This document shows positions 27,341-35,998 of a DNA stretch of 64,000 nucleotides, piece by piece. Position 1 is the first letter of the stretch, and each line of letters begins with the position of its first letter. The stretch comes from Taklimakanibacter lacteus (GTDB taxonomy: Bacteria; Pseudomonadota; Alphaproteobacteria; Rhizobiales; Aestuariivirgaceae). The translations under genes were made by a program, and so were the position numbers. The stretch is taken from positions 1-64,000 of the forward strand of contig QOZQ01000004.1 in the NCBI GenBank assembly GCA_003576695.1, written 5' to 3'. Under the pieces are notes generated by a model, which had not been told where the DNA came from, did no database searches, and saw nothing but the letters and a program-made list of their open reading frames with translations.

Positions 27341-28645
27341 TCAGATCTCTTTGGCGAGCAGCTCATCTTCGAAGGGGAATCGGGAAATCAGCCTGGGCCC
27401 CGCATCCGTTATAAGCACTTCTTCCTCGAGCTTCACCCCCTCAGCGCCGCCCTTCTCGCCGATATAGCTCTCCACGCTCACCACCATGCCGGGCTCGATC
27501 ACGCCTTCCCGCCCATAGGTCTGGAAGTCCATGGCATGGGCGATGAAGGGCGTCTCGCCATGCATGCCGACGCCATGCATCACCGACGTATAGCGCTGGT
27601 CGACGAAGCGCTCGGGGATCTTCCAGGCCTTGTCGGCGATCTCGCGGAAGCTCATGCCCGCTGCGATGATGCCGATATTGTGCTGCACCTGGTCATAGGA
27701 CATGCGGTAGAGCGATTTCTGATAGGACGTCGGCTTGCCGGGACCGCAGCGGAAAGTGCGCGAGAAATCGGAATAATAGCCGTAACAGCCGATCGTGTCG
27801 GTATCGAGCGCCACCAGCTCACCGGGCCTCACCCGCCTGCCGCTTGCTTCGCTGAACCACGGATTGGTGCGCTGGCCCGAGGTGAGGAGGCGGGTCTCGA
27901 TGAACTCGCCGCCCTGGCGGATGACCTCATGATACATCACGGCGAAGAGCTCGTTCTCGGTGACGCCCGGCCTGATGGCGTCGCGCACCGCCGCCACCGC
28001 GGCCTCGGCGCCCGCCATGCTGATCTGCAGGCATTTGACCTCTTCCGGCGTCTTCACGGCGCGCACCGCCAGAATCTCACCCTGGCAATCGCGCACATCG
28101 AGCCCCTGCGCCTCCAGCGCCAGAGCGTGCAGATGGCTGCAGCGGTCGAGCCCGATCTTCTTCGATCCGGGCGCATATTGACGCATCAGATCGGCGATCT
28201 CGGCGGCGAATGGCCCCGCCGTCTCGCCGTCCTTGCCGGAGACGGACGACCAGACGAGCTTGCTCGGCCGTGCCTCATCCACCGTGTCGAGCTGCAAGCT
28301 CACATGGTAGCTCTGCGGGTATTCGAAGAGGATGATCGGGCCTTCCGCCGGCACGAAGAAATAGCGCGTCGAATTGCGCAGGAAATAGCCGAACATGTTG
28401 CGCGAGCCCGTGGCGTAGCGCTGGTTGTAGGGATCGAAGAGCAGGATGGCGCCATAATTCGCCTTCGCCATCCATTGACGAAGCCTGGCAAGGCGCTCAC
28501 GGCGCAAAGCCACGGCATCGATGCCGGCGGGCTCGGTGTCGGACAGCCACATATTATTGGCCGGATCCTCGGACAAAGGGTGGCGCATCCTGGTGGCGAA
28601 ATCGACATCATCGACATTGTCGGGATTGAAGACGACGATACTCAT
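27341..28645 (-). CDS. M24-fold enzyme of the DddP-like group
   Basis: A 434-residue pita-bread fold protein. Metal ligands can be followed: Asp pair in VALDTDTIGCYGYYSDFSR, His in MHGVGMHGE, Glu in VSVESYIGE and Glu in KLEEEVLI. The stretch GGEFIETRLLTSGQRTNPWF just before the first Asp closely resembles what I recall of the DMSP lyase DddP, much more than it does creatinase, ectoine hydrolase or Xaa-Pro dipeptidase. Whether it cleaves DMSP, another betaine or sulfonium compound, or a peptide is not known. It is the first gene of a unit with the isochorismatase-like, binding-protein and esterase genes. Confidence 0.8.
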   Translation of the reverse strand: MSIVVFNPDNVDDVDFATRMRHPLSEDPANNMWLSDTEPAGIDAVALRRERLARLRQWMAKANYGAILLFDPYNQRYATGSRNMFGYFLRNSTRYFFVPAEGPIILFEYPQSYHVSLQLDTVDEARPSKLVWSSVSGKDGETAGPFAAEIADLMRQYAPGSKKIGLDRCSHLHALALEAQGLDVRDCQGEILAVRAVKTPEEVKCLQISMAGAEAAVAAVRDAIRPGVTENELFAVMYHEVIRQGGEFIETRLLTSGQRTNPWFSEASGRRVRPGELVALDTDTIGCYGYYSDFSRTFRCGPGKPTSYQKSLYRMSYDQVQHNIGIIAAGMSFREIADKAWKIPERFVDQRYTSVMHGVGMHGETPFIAHAMDFQTYGREGVIEPGMVVSVESYIGEKGGAEGVKLEEEVLITDAGPRLISRFPFEDELLAKEI

Positions 28646-28729
28646 GGGAAGCCTTTCGCTGCGGGGAGAAGCGAAAGATGGCCTGCTTCATTCCCGGCAA
28701 ATGTGCAGATTTGCACTGAGAATGTGCGG

Positions 28730-29680
28730 CTAGGATTTCCTCGCCCTGCCGGGCGTCGCGCCGAATACCGCCTTGTAGGCACGCACGAAGGAGGAGAAGC
28801 TGGCATAGCCGCAGGCCAGACCGACCTCGCGCACCGACATCTTGGAATGGCCGAGAAGATCGCGGGCGCGTTCCATTTTCAGGCGGCGGTAGTGCTCGGC
28901 GGGGCCAATGCCGAACTCGGCCTTGAACAGCCTTTCGAGCTGGCCCAGCGAGACGCCGAGCCGTCCGGCGATGGCGGAGACGTCGTCGGCACGGTCGGGC
29001 GTCTTTTCCATCTCGGCCACGGCCTTCAGCACGAGATCGTCACGAATGCCGGTGCGCAAACGCAATTGCAGGCGCTCGCGGTCGGCCGTCGCCTTGATGC
29101 GGTCATGCACGAACCATTCAGCCACCTGGCGGGCAAGCTCGCGGCCATGATGGGTGCCGATCAGCTCGATCATCATGTCGAGCGCGCCAATGCCGCCGGC
29201 CGAAGTAAAGCGGGTGCGGTCGATCACGAAGATCTCGCGCGCCAGCCTGACATGCGGAAAAGCCTCGAGGAAGGCGGGCTGGCTCTGCCAATGCAGCGTG
29301 CAGGTGTAATCGTCGAGGAGACCGGCGCGCGCCAGGTAAAAGGCGCCGTCGGCCACGCTGCCGAGATGAGCGCCAAGACGCAGATTCCTGCGGATCCAGG
29401 ACAGTGGCTTGCTGGCGATCAGCCGGTCGGCATCGCCGCCGGAGCAGACGACAATGTAGTCGGCCGTCGGCGCCCGGGCGGCGGCATGATGCGGGGTCAC
29501 GTCGATGCCGCTCGAGGCAGTGACGGTGGCCTCGTCCGGCCCGACAATGATCCATTCATAGAGCCTGGCGCCGGAAATCGTGTTGGCGGCGCGCAGGGGC
29601 TCGATCACCGCGCTGAAGGCCATCAGCGGAAAGCCCGGAAAGATCAGGACGGCAAATCTGATGAAGGGTCGGCTCGCCAT
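28730..29680 (-). CDS. GlxA-type regulator (DJ-1/PfpI-like domain plus AraC HTH)
   Basis: A 316-residue transcription factor. The N-terminal 190 or so residues have the class I glutamine-amidotransferase-like fold (FAVLIFPGFPLMAFSAVIEPLRAAN, DYIVVCSGGDAD, RTRFTSAGGIGALDMMIELI) without a working catalytic triad, as in ligand sensors of this type. The C-terminus is a double AraC helix-turn-helix (ISAIAGRLGVSLGQLERLF; SVREVGLACGYASFSSFVRAYKAVFG). Relatives control catabolism of quaternary amines, arginine and creatine. It lies immediately upstream of and in line with the M24 operon, which is its likely target. Confidence 0.9.
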   Translation of the reverse strand: MASRPFIRFAVLIFPGFPLMAFSAVIEPLRAANTISGARLYEWIIVGPDEATVTASSGIDVTPHHAAARAPTADYIVVCSGGDADRLIASKPLSWIRRNLRLGAHLGSVADGAFYLARAGLLDDYTCTLHWQSQPAFLEAFPHVRLAREIFVIDRTRFTSAGGIGALDMMIELIGTHHGRELARQVAEWFVHDRIKATADRERLQLRLRTGIRDDLVLKAVAEMEKTPDRADDVSAIAGRLGVSLGQLERLFKAEFGIGPAEHYRRLKMERARDLLGHSKMSVREVGLACGYASFSSFVRAYKAVFGATPGRARKS

Positions 29681-29815
29681 GGCGAGGCGAAGCTATGTCA
29701 AGACCACCCGGGGAAGCAAGACGATGGTGCCGCCGGTGCGAGACTGGGCGGTGACTTCAAGCTGCAGGCTGGGCAGGTGGCGCAGGATACCTTCGCCGCC
29801 GCGAACGATGGATCA

Positions 29816-31714
29816 TCAGCGCGAGGCGACCGCAATCGTGCTGAAGGCGCGGCCCATGCGCTCATCGCGGCCATAGATGTCGTCGTAGAACAGGATGCGC
29901 CCGTCGGCAGCCGGCCACGCCGTGAAATAGGCCAGGTGCACATAGGTCTCATTGGTGACCGGCGTGTCCTGGCTGACGCCGGCATCGATCCGCGCAGCAA
30001 TGTCGGCAGAATCGACGCCGAGCAGGATTTCGGCGAAACGGCGCGGATTCTCCACGCGCACGCAGCCATGGCTCAGCGCCCGCACCGACTTCTTGAACAG
30101 CTCGCGCGTCGGCGTGTCATGCATGTAGATGCTGTGCGCGTTGGGGAAGAGGAACTTCACCTCGCCCAGGGCATTGTCGTCGCCGGGCGGCTGCAGGATG
30201 AGGTACGGCACTTTACCGTCCTTGTATTTCCACCAGTTGATCGAGCGCGAATGGACGATCTTGCCGCTTCCGGTCACGACCCGGTAGCCGATACGGTCGA
30301 GATAGCCGGGGTCACGCCGGAGCTTCGGCAGCATCTCGTTCTTCATGATGGAGGGTGGCACACCCCAGGAGGGGTTGAAGACGATGGTCTCCATCTTGTC
30401 GCTGAAGGCGACGGTCTGGCTGTTCGTCTTGCCCACGATGACATTGGAGCGCCAGATTTCCCGGCCGGCATCGACGACCTGCAGCGAATAGGATGCCTGA
30501 TTCACGAAGACATAGCGTTGACCGAGATTCTTGGGCAGCCAGCGCAGGCGCTCCATATTGTAGGTTATGCGCGCAATGCCGGGAGCGCCGGTACGGCTGT
30601 TGAGGGCCAGGATCGTCGCGGCATCGAGAGTTCCCGTCGGCTTGATCCGGGCATCCGTCTGGAATGTCTTGAGCCGCTCGGACAAAATGTCGTCGAGAAC
30701 CGTCTCTTCGCCCGGCAGCACATCAGCTTCACCATAGCCAAGCAGCGCCAGATGTCGCCGCATCAGCGCGATGCGCGGATCATCCTGTCCCGCGGCAACA
30801 CGCTTGCCGGGGGCGATCATGCCAGAGCGCTCTTCGTTTTTCAGTTCCTTGAGCTCGGCAAGAGTTCGCTTCAAGGCGGCATAGGTGGGATGATCGGGCT
30901 GCAGCGATCTCAGGTAACCGGCGGGATCAGGGCTGCGGAGCAGGGCGGTCATGGCGGTCGCCAGGTCAACCGTCTCCGGCACGATGTCGTAATATTTGGT
31001 GAGCCGGTTGGGCAGCAGGCGGCCCCCCGAGGCATGGCGTGCATAGCGCAGGGCCAGCGCCGACAGCTCCAGATCGAGGCGGGCCAGCAGGTTCACCGGC
31101 TTGTCGCCAGAAGTAAGTTCATCGTCGAACAGCGTCAGGCTCGGCGGGATGTAGTCCTCAGGCACCATGCCATCGTCGGCGGCGGACTCGAACAGCCGCA
31201 GCAGTGAGCGGCCGCGCTCGCCCAGGCCCTGATGCGAAACCCACAGCGGCCGGAAGCCATTTTCGCGATAGAAGCCGATGAGCGCCTTGCCCTCGTCCGC
31301 CGTCACACGGATGGCCGACTTCTTGCTTTTGATTTCGGTATGGATAGAAGCCGGCAGATCTCCCGATGGCTGGGCCTCGGTCAGATTGGCAGCTTTCAGG
31401 ATCTCGAGCTTCTCCGGCAGGTAGACGAGCGGCGGCTCGGGCTTCTCCTCGATGGTCCGAACCGGCGCTGCAAGGCGCTTGCGCTTGGCCTTCTTCCGGC
31501 CGTTCCGGTTGAAATATTCATCCACCGTCTCGTAGTTGCGCTTCCTGTTCCAATAGTCGTAGGAAGGCCGCTTCTTCGGGCGATCGAATATGTCAAACAG
31601 GGAGAAGTGTGGTCGTTCCCGGTTCCGCTCAGCGGATCCGGGGGTGCTGCCCAATGACAGCCCTGAAACGATAGACGCTACCACCAGTATGCTTCGTGCC
31701 GTATTCATTCGCAT
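29816..31714 (-). CDS. L,D-transpeptidase (YcbB-like, YkuD catalytic domain)
   Basis: A 632-residue periplasmic enzyme that forms 3-3 peptidoglycan cross-links or attaches proteins to the wall. It has a signal peptide (ILVVASIVSGLSLGSTPGSA), a basic region (RKKAKRKRL), an N-terminal YcbB-type scaffold, a peptidoglycan-binding domain (RHLALLGYGE, LKTFQTDARIKPTGTLD) and the YkuD domain with SIYMHDTPTRELF and SHGCVRVENP (catalytic C551). Length and layout match the large LdtD class. The start is one of two ATGs six bases apart. A possible regulator of this gene class (LdtR-like) is encoded 3 kb away. Confidence 0.9.
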   Translation of the reverse strand: MRMNTARSILVVASIVSGLSLGSTPGSAERNRERPHFSLFDIFDRPKKRPSYDYWNRKRNYETVDEYFNRNGRKKAKRKRLAAPVRTIEEKPEPPLVYLPEKLEILKAANLTEAQPSGDLPASIHTEIKSKKSAIRVTADEGKALIGFYRENGFRPLWVSHQGLGERGRSLLRLFESAADDGMVPEDYIPPSLTLFDDELTSGDKPVNLLARLDLELSALALRYARHASGGRLLPNRLTKYYDIVPETVDLATAMTALLRSPDPAGYLRSLQPDHPTYAALKRTLAELKELKNEERSGMIAPGKRVAAGQDDPRIALMRRHLALLGYGEADVLPGEETVLDDILSERLKTFQTDARIKPTGTLDAATILALNSRTGAPGIARITYNMERLRWLPKNLGQRYVFVNQASYSLQVVDAGREIWRSNVIVGKTNSQTVAFSDKMETIVFNPSWGVPPSIMKNEMLPKLRRDPGYLDRIGYRVVTGSGKIVHSRSINWWKYKDGKVPYLILQPPGDDNALGEVKFLFPNAHSIYMHDTPTRELFKKSVRALSHGCVRVENPRRFAEILLGVDSADIAARIDAGVSQDTPVTNETYVHLAYFTAWPAADGRILFYDDIYGRDERMGRAFSTIAVASR

Positions 31715-31988
31715 CCGGCCCCCGCCAGTATGATGCCAAGAGTAAAGCCAATGATATCAAACCATCATTGCATATTGTCCCACCGGCCGTCTCGTTTTTT
31801 ATTAACGCCTGGGTTGCGGCGCCGTTCCCGCTCGTGAGAAGCAAAAGTATGAGGTCTCGCGGATGCAACCCAGATGGGGCGCCTCGGTCGTTAATTGCAC
31901 TGCCGGTCAGTTTGCAAGGGAGGTCGGAGCCGGCAACAAGGAGTGTGCAACTGCGAATATGAAGATCCAATGACGGACTTAGCCGAAA

Positions 31989-33599
31989 TCAGGCCGCGCC
32001 GGCGCGCTGACGCAAGGTATATTTCTGGATCTTTCCCGTGGCGGTCTTGGGCAGCGGCCCGAAGACCACCGTGCGGGGCGCCTTGAAATGTGCCATGTTG
32101 CTGCGGCAGAACGCGATGATCTCGGCAGCGCTCGTCGTCATGCCGGGTTTCAGGTCGATGAAGGCGCAAGGGTGCTCGCCCCATTTCTCGTCAGGGGCCG
32201 CGACGACGGCAGCCTCGAAGATGGCCGGATGGCGATAGAGAACCTCCTCGATCTCGAGCGAGGAGATATTCTCTCCGCCGGAGATGATGATGTCCTTCGA
32301 GCGGTCCTTGACCTCGATATAGCCGTCGGGATGGCGGACGCCGAGATCGCCCGTGTGGAACCAGCCCTGCGCGAACGCCCTGGCACTGGCTTCGGCATTC
32401 TTGAGATAGCCCATCATGATGGTATTACCGCGCAGGAAGATTTCGCCCATCGTGGCGCCATCGGCCGGACATTCCGTCCCGGTCGCGGGATCGGCGACCT
32501 TCACTGCCTCGAGCGTCACGAAATTAACGCCCTGGCGCGCCGCCAGGCGCGAGCGCTCGGCCAGCGGCAGAGGTGTCCATTCCTCGTGCCAGGCGCAGAC
32601 CAAAGCCGGTCCGAAGCTTTCGGTCAGGCCATAGAGATGCTTGATGCGGAATCCCGATTCCTCCATGGCCGAGATAATCGCGCTCGGTGGCGCGGCACCT
32701 CCAGTGAGCACATCCACCGGCCGGTCCAGCCGCCATCCGTGCGGCTTTTCGGCGCGCGCGATCATGTTGAGCACGACAGGCGCGCCGCAGAAATGAGTGA
32801 CGTCATGCTCCCGGATCAGCCGGAAAATGGCGGCTGTTTCGACCGTCCGCAGGCAGACATGGGTGCCGCCAACTGCAGTCACGGCCCAGATATAGCACCA
32901 GCCATTGCAGTGGAACATCGGCAGTGTCCACAAATAGACGCTTGCCGCGTCGAGGCGCGCCTCGAGCGCATTGCCGAGGGCATTCAGATAGGCGCCGCGA
33001 TGATGGCAGACGACGCCCTTGGGATCGCCGGTGGTGCCCGATGTGTAGCCCAGGCTGATGGGCGCCCATTCGTCTTCAAGCGCCGGCAACTCAACACTTG
33101 CATCGCCGGCGGCAAGGAGGGCTTCGTAGTCATCGTGCCGTGAGACCGGAGAGGGGCCCGGAATGACGGCCACCGGCACCGGCCGATCAAGCAAAGCCAG
33201 GGCCGCCTCGATCACGGGGAGAAACTGATGATCGGCCAGGACCAGCTTCGCCTCGCCATGCGCGAGGCAAACGGCAATCGTCGGCGCATCGAGCCTGATA
33301 TTCAGGCAATTGAGCACCGCGCCCGACATCGGGACGCCGAAGTGAGCCTCGATCATCGCCGGGACATTGGGGGCCATGATGGCGACGGTGTCGCCCTTGC
33401 CAATGCCGCGCCGGAGCAATGCCGATGCCAGGCGATGCGACCGTTCGGACAGCTCGCGATAGGTGTAGCGCCGGTCCTCATCGATCACCGCAACCTTGTC
33501 GGGATAGGCGAGAGCGGACCGGCGCAGGAAGGAGAGGGGCGACAAGGGAGCATAGTTCGCCGGATTGGGGTCCAGGCCTTGCTCATAGATATTGCTCAC
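31989..33599 (-). CDS. Acyl-CoA synthetase (AMP-forming)
   Basis: A 536-residue adenylate-forming ligase. The phosphate loop YTSGTTGDPKG is near residue 175, the A5-type motif YGLTES near 310, the hinge region TGDLGVRHPDGYIEVKDRSKDII near 405 and the C-terminal lysine in PKTATGKIQKY. It belongs to the medium/long-chain fatty acid or methylthiopropionate CoA ligase-like group; the chain length is not readable. The GTG at 33599 is chosen because AAGGAG lies eight bases before it and the protein then starts at the usual place. A long hairpin lies 67 bases upstream. Confidence 0.88.
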   Translation of the reverse strand: MSNIYEQGLDPNPANYAPLSPLSFLRRSALAYPDKVAVIDEDRRYTYRELSERSHRLASALLRRGIGKGDTVAIMAPNVPAMIEAHFGVPMSGAVLNCLNIRLDAPTIAVCLAHGEAKLVLADHQFLPVIEAALALLDRPVPVAVIPGPSPVSRHDDYEALLAAGDASVELPALEDEWAPISLGYTSGTTGDPKGVVCHHRGAYLNALGNALEARLDAASVYLWTLPMFHCNGWCYIWAVTAVGGTHVCLRTVETAAIFRLIREHDVTHFCGAPVVLNMIARAEKPHGWRLDRPVDVLTGGAAPPSAIISAMEESGFRIKHLYGLTESFGPALVCAWHEEWTPLPLAERSRLAARQGVNFVTLEAVKVADPATGTECPADGATMGEIFLRGNTIMMGYLKNAEASARAFAQGWFHTGDLGVRHPDGYIEVKDRSKDIIISGGENISSLEIEEVLYRHPAIFEAAVVAAPDEKWGEHPCAFIDLKPGMTTSAAEIIAFCRSNMAHFKAPRTVVFGPLPKTATGKIQKYTLRQRAGAA

Positions 33600-33665
33600 G
33601 GCTGCATCTCCTTGGGCGGGAGGCGCAGCATAGATCAGCCCGGCACGCCGGCAAACCGTGCAGAA

Positions 33666-33699
33666 AGAAAGCCCGACTGGTTTAGCAGTCGGACTTTCT
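33666..33699 (-). other. Long hairpin upstream of acyl-CoA synthetase gene
   Basis: Arms AGAAAGcCCGACTG and CAGTCGGaCTTTCT (14 bases, one mismatch) around a six-base loop. On the minus strand it is followed by TTTCTTTCTGC, so it resembles a weak terminator or attenuator in the leader of the acyl-CoA synthetase gene, or the end of a small RNA from the right. No small gene was found that it would terminate. Confidence 0.5.
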
Positions 33700-33867
33700 C
33701 TCGACGATTTCATCGCTTTCGCAATAACCTCGTCTGAGGCAATAACTCGCGCACCCGGCCCAGGTTCCGGCCAGCCGGAAATTCTCGGCGAGCAAGATTT
33801 CAGTAACCGCAATCGTGCCTTGGGCGCGATGTCGGGAACGTTTCATCGCGGCAAGCATTTCACTGGT

Positions 33868-34080
33868 ATGAGCCAGATGACCATAGATTTGAGAGCTGCG
33901 GCCGCCTGCGCCAGGGCCTTTGCCGATGGCGCCGGTTCGGCGGAACTCAGGCAGAGCTTCCATGCCATGGCGCGGCGCTGGGAGGCGGAGGCCGACCGGC
34001 GCGACCGGGAACTGGCGAAAGATCGGGAACCTCACGGCGCCGGGCGGCTTCAGCTTGCAGGGCACCGGTCGAGGAGCTGA
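33868..34080 (+). CDS. Small hypothetical protein (70 aa)
   Basis: A short, charged, mainly helical protein (MSQMTIDLRAAAACARAF, then RRWEAEADRRDRELAK). The start is the first ATG after an upstream stretch of non-coding character. No family recognised; similar short helical proteins are common in stress-related loci. It precedes the DUF2171 gene on the same strand by 50 bases. Confidence 0.45.
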   Translation: MSQMTIDLRAAAACARAFADGAGSAELRQSFHAMARRWEAEADRRDRELAKDREPHGAGRLQLAGHRSRS

Positions 34081-34130
34081 CAGCTCCAGCCGGAACCGCA
34101 ACCACCCCCAAAAGAGCAATGGAGGGCCTC

Positions 34131-34370
34131 ATGGCCAATGTCGGGAATATCATGGAGCATATGGAAGTCCTGTCGTCGGATGGAAAGCATGTCGGCACGG
34201 TCGATCACATGGAAGGTGCGGGCATGATCAAGCTGACGCGCTCGGATATCGAGGCGCATGACGGGCATCACCACCTCATCCCGGTCGGATGGGTCAGCGA
34301 CGTCGGTGAGACAGTACGCCTCGCCAAGACGCAAGATGAGGTGTTCTCGCAATGGGAACATGAAACCTGA
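34131..34370 (+). CDS. DUF2171 domain protein
   Basis: A 79-residue protein with the PRC-barrel-like DUF2171 pattern: NIMEHMEVLSSDGKHVGTVDHMEG, then KLTRSDIEAHDGHHHLIPVGWV. The ATG at 34131 is favoured because GGAGG lies just before it, inside the reading frame of an earlier ATG at 34119. Function unknown; members are often found among stress-induced genes. Confidence 0.8.
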   Translation: MANVGNIMEHMEVLSSDGKHVGTVDHMEGAGMIKLTRSDIEAHDGHHHLIPVGWVSDVGETVRLAKTQDEVFSQWEHET

Positions 34371-34500
34371 CGCAGCGACCACATGAAGTTGGAATCGGTG
34401 GTGGAAGTGAGCGACGGAATTGCGCCGCCGATCCGTCCTATCTCTCGAGAGTGGGCGATCGCCCGTTGCGGCGTCGATCATCACGAAGAGAGGAACGATA

Positions 34501-34854
34501 ATGAAGAAATTCTGGATAGCCCTTGCCGTCGCCGCCCCCATGGCCCTCGGCCTTGGCGGCATGAGCGGTGCTGAAGCCAAGACGAAGGTGAATATCTATC
34601 TTGGCATCCCGCATTACGGCTATCAGGTCGGACCCGATTATGTATACCGCAAGGGACATGGCTGGTATCGGCCGGGCCGCAACATCAACCGGCTGAGCTG
34701 CGGTGAAGCCCGCCGCATCGTGAACAGGAGGGGCTACCGAAAGGTCGTCGCCCGCAACTGCAACGGTCAGACCTATGTGTTCCGCGCGCTGCGGAACAAC
34801 CGCGTGTTCATCGTCTATGTGAATGCGCGCACCGGCGCCGTCTGGCGCGGCTGA
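34501..34854 (+). CDS. Small exported basic protein (117 aa)
   Basis: The signal peptide MKKFWIALAVAAPMALGLGG..AEA is followed by a basic, Tyr- and Gly-rich mature part (YGYQVGPDYVYRKGHGWYRPGR) with two Cys (LSCGEARRIV and ARNCNGQTYVF) that may form a disulfide. The repeated pattern V..RGYRKVVARNCNGQTYVF..RNNRVFIVYVN looks like a small beta domain common in Hyphomicrobiales envelope proteins. An RBS (AGAGG) precedes the ATG. A strong terminator follows the stop codon. Confidence 0.75.
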   Translation: MKKFWIALAVAAPMALGLGGMSGAEAKTKVNIYLGIPHYGYQVGPDYVYRKGHGWYRPGRNINRLSCGEARRIVNRRGYRKVVARNCNGQTYVFRALRNNRVFIVYVNARTGAVWRG

Positions 34855-34866
34855 CGCGGAAATGAG

Positions 34867-34896
34867 TTGAGCCCGCCGATTCCGGCGGGCTCAATT
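34867..34896. terminator. Bidirectional terminator
   Basis: Stem TTGAGCCCGCCG / CGGCGGGCTCAA with a four-base loop (ATTC), lying between two convergent genes (exported protein and LdtR-like regulator). The stem starts and ends with A/T pairs and so can work both ways. Confidence 0.75.
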
Positions 34897-34911
34897 CGCC
34901 TGAGGCATCCG

Positions 34912-35442
34912 TCAAAATCCGTAGCGAATATGCTCGGCCCAGTAATGCTCGAGCCGCTTGAGGGCCGAGACCAGACGCTCGAGATCCGCGGCGGTGACGC
35001 CTTTCTCCTCGAGCACGGGAACATGTCCTTCATAGACCGAAGCGACCATGTTCCGGATCTCATGGCCCTTGTCGGTGAGGCTGAGGCGAACGACCCGCTT
35101 GTCCTGCGGTGCGCGCTCATAATTGAGATAGCCGCTCTCGACCAGCTTGGCGATGGTGTAGCTCAGATTGGATCCGGTGTAGTAGCCCCGGATCCTCAGC
35201 TCGGTCGCCGACAATTTTCCATCACCGATATTGTAGAGAAAGACGGCCTGTGCGCTGGTCACGTCCAAGGTGCTGATCTGGCGCTCGAGCTCGAGCTTGA
35301 TGAGCTCCAGAAGACAGCGATGCAGCCGCTCCAGCTGCCCGAGCGCGCGCACGAAGTGGTTCTTCAGGAGGGTCTGCTCGACCTTTGAATCGTCCTGGGA
35401 GCCTTCTGGTTTCTGGGTTTCAGGAATCGGTTTTGCTGCCAT
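34912..35442 (-). CDS. MarR-family regulator, LdtR-like
   Basis: A 176-residue winged-helix regulator. The recognition region TSAQAVFLYNIGDGKLSATELR then GYYTGSNLSYTIAKLVESGYL, and the wing RAPQDKRVVRLSLTDKG, match the LdtR group that I recall controls L,D-transpeptidase and osmotic-tolerance genes in Rhizobiales and Liberibacter. The first 20 or so residues are an unordered Gln/Ser/Pro-rich leader. It diverges from the cold-shock gene. Confidence 0.82.
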   Translation of the reverse strand: MAAKPIPETQKPEGSQDDSKVEQTLLKNHFVRALGQLERLHRCLLELIKLELERQISTLDVTSAQAVFLYNIGDGKLSATELRIRGYYTGSNLSYTIAKLVESGYLNYERAPQDKRVVRLSLTDKGHEIRNMVASVYEGHVPVLEEKGVTAADLERLVSALKRLEHYWAEHIRYGF

Positions 35443-35733
35443 AGCGACCGGCTGTAGCGGCGGCTAGGTTAAGCCGATCTGAACGGAATTTCTAAAATTT
35501 GCTTTATCCCCAAGGAGATAACAGCGATTGTGGACATTCGCCGCCAGATTCCGGAATAATGCTTAAAGTCTCCGATTATTGACAAATCGGGGCTAAAACC
35601 CCATTTAGTCCGCGTTCGATCTATGGCCTTGCTTGGCGTTTGACCCTTTCGGGCTCTTCTCAAGACATTGCGGTTCGAATACGGGGACAAGAGACGGTCC
35701 ACCGGTTTGTGCACAACTCGAAAGGTTACCGAT

Positions 35734-35937
35734 ATGCCGACAGGCAAAGTTAAGTGGTTCAACCCCCAAAAGGGCTTCGGCTTCATCCAACCGGATGATG
35801 GCTCGAAGGATGTGTTCGTTCATATCAGCGCGGTCGAACGTGCTGGTCTGTCGACCCTCAATGAAGCGCAGAAGGTCAGCTACGAGCTCGTCACCGAGCG
35901 CGGCAAGACCAGCGCCGGCCATCTGAAGATGGTCTAA
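35734..35937 (+). CDS. Cold-shock protein (CspA family)
   Basis: A 67-residue single-strand nucleic-acid-binding protein with RNP1 KGFGFI (residues 14-19) and RNP2 VFVHIS (28-33), opening with [10 protein letters not shown]. It acts as an RNA chaperone. About 290 bases separate it from the divergent LdtR-like gene, leaving room for a long 5' leader of the kind that controls csp mRNAs by temperature. A strong terminator follows. Confidence 0.95.
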   Translation: MPTGKVKWFNPQKGFGFIQPDDGSKDVFVHISAVERAGLSTLNEAQKVSYELVTERGKTSAGHLKMV

Positions 35938-35963
35938 GAGCTCCAACGAGCTCGATGTGATCG

Positions 35964-35998
35964 GGGCCGGAGCGAAAGCTCCGGCCCTTTGCTTTTTT
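35964..35998 (+). terminator. Rho-independent terminator of csp gene
   Basis: Stem GGGCCGGAGC / GCTCCGGCCC with a GAAA tetraloop, then TTTGCTTTTTT. It begins 27 bases after the cold-shock stop codon. Confidence 0.92.

Noticed and set aside
27341-28645. Creatinase or ectoine hydrolase
   Set aside because: Both are M24-fold and would suit a catabolic operon with an isochorismatase-like amidase, but the segment before the first metal ligand matches DddP much better, and no partner genes for those pathways are present.
27170-31207. Very long open frame on the plus strand opposite four genes
   Set aside because: It is an antisense frame caused by high GC in third positions; the minus-strand proteins have clear families and motifs, and the plus translation is His/Arg/Gly-rich without any domain.
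33682-34119. Minus-strand open frame of 145 codons
   Set aside because: Translation is rich in Arg/Pro/Gly without RBS or domain, and it covers a better plus-strand small gene and the hairpin.
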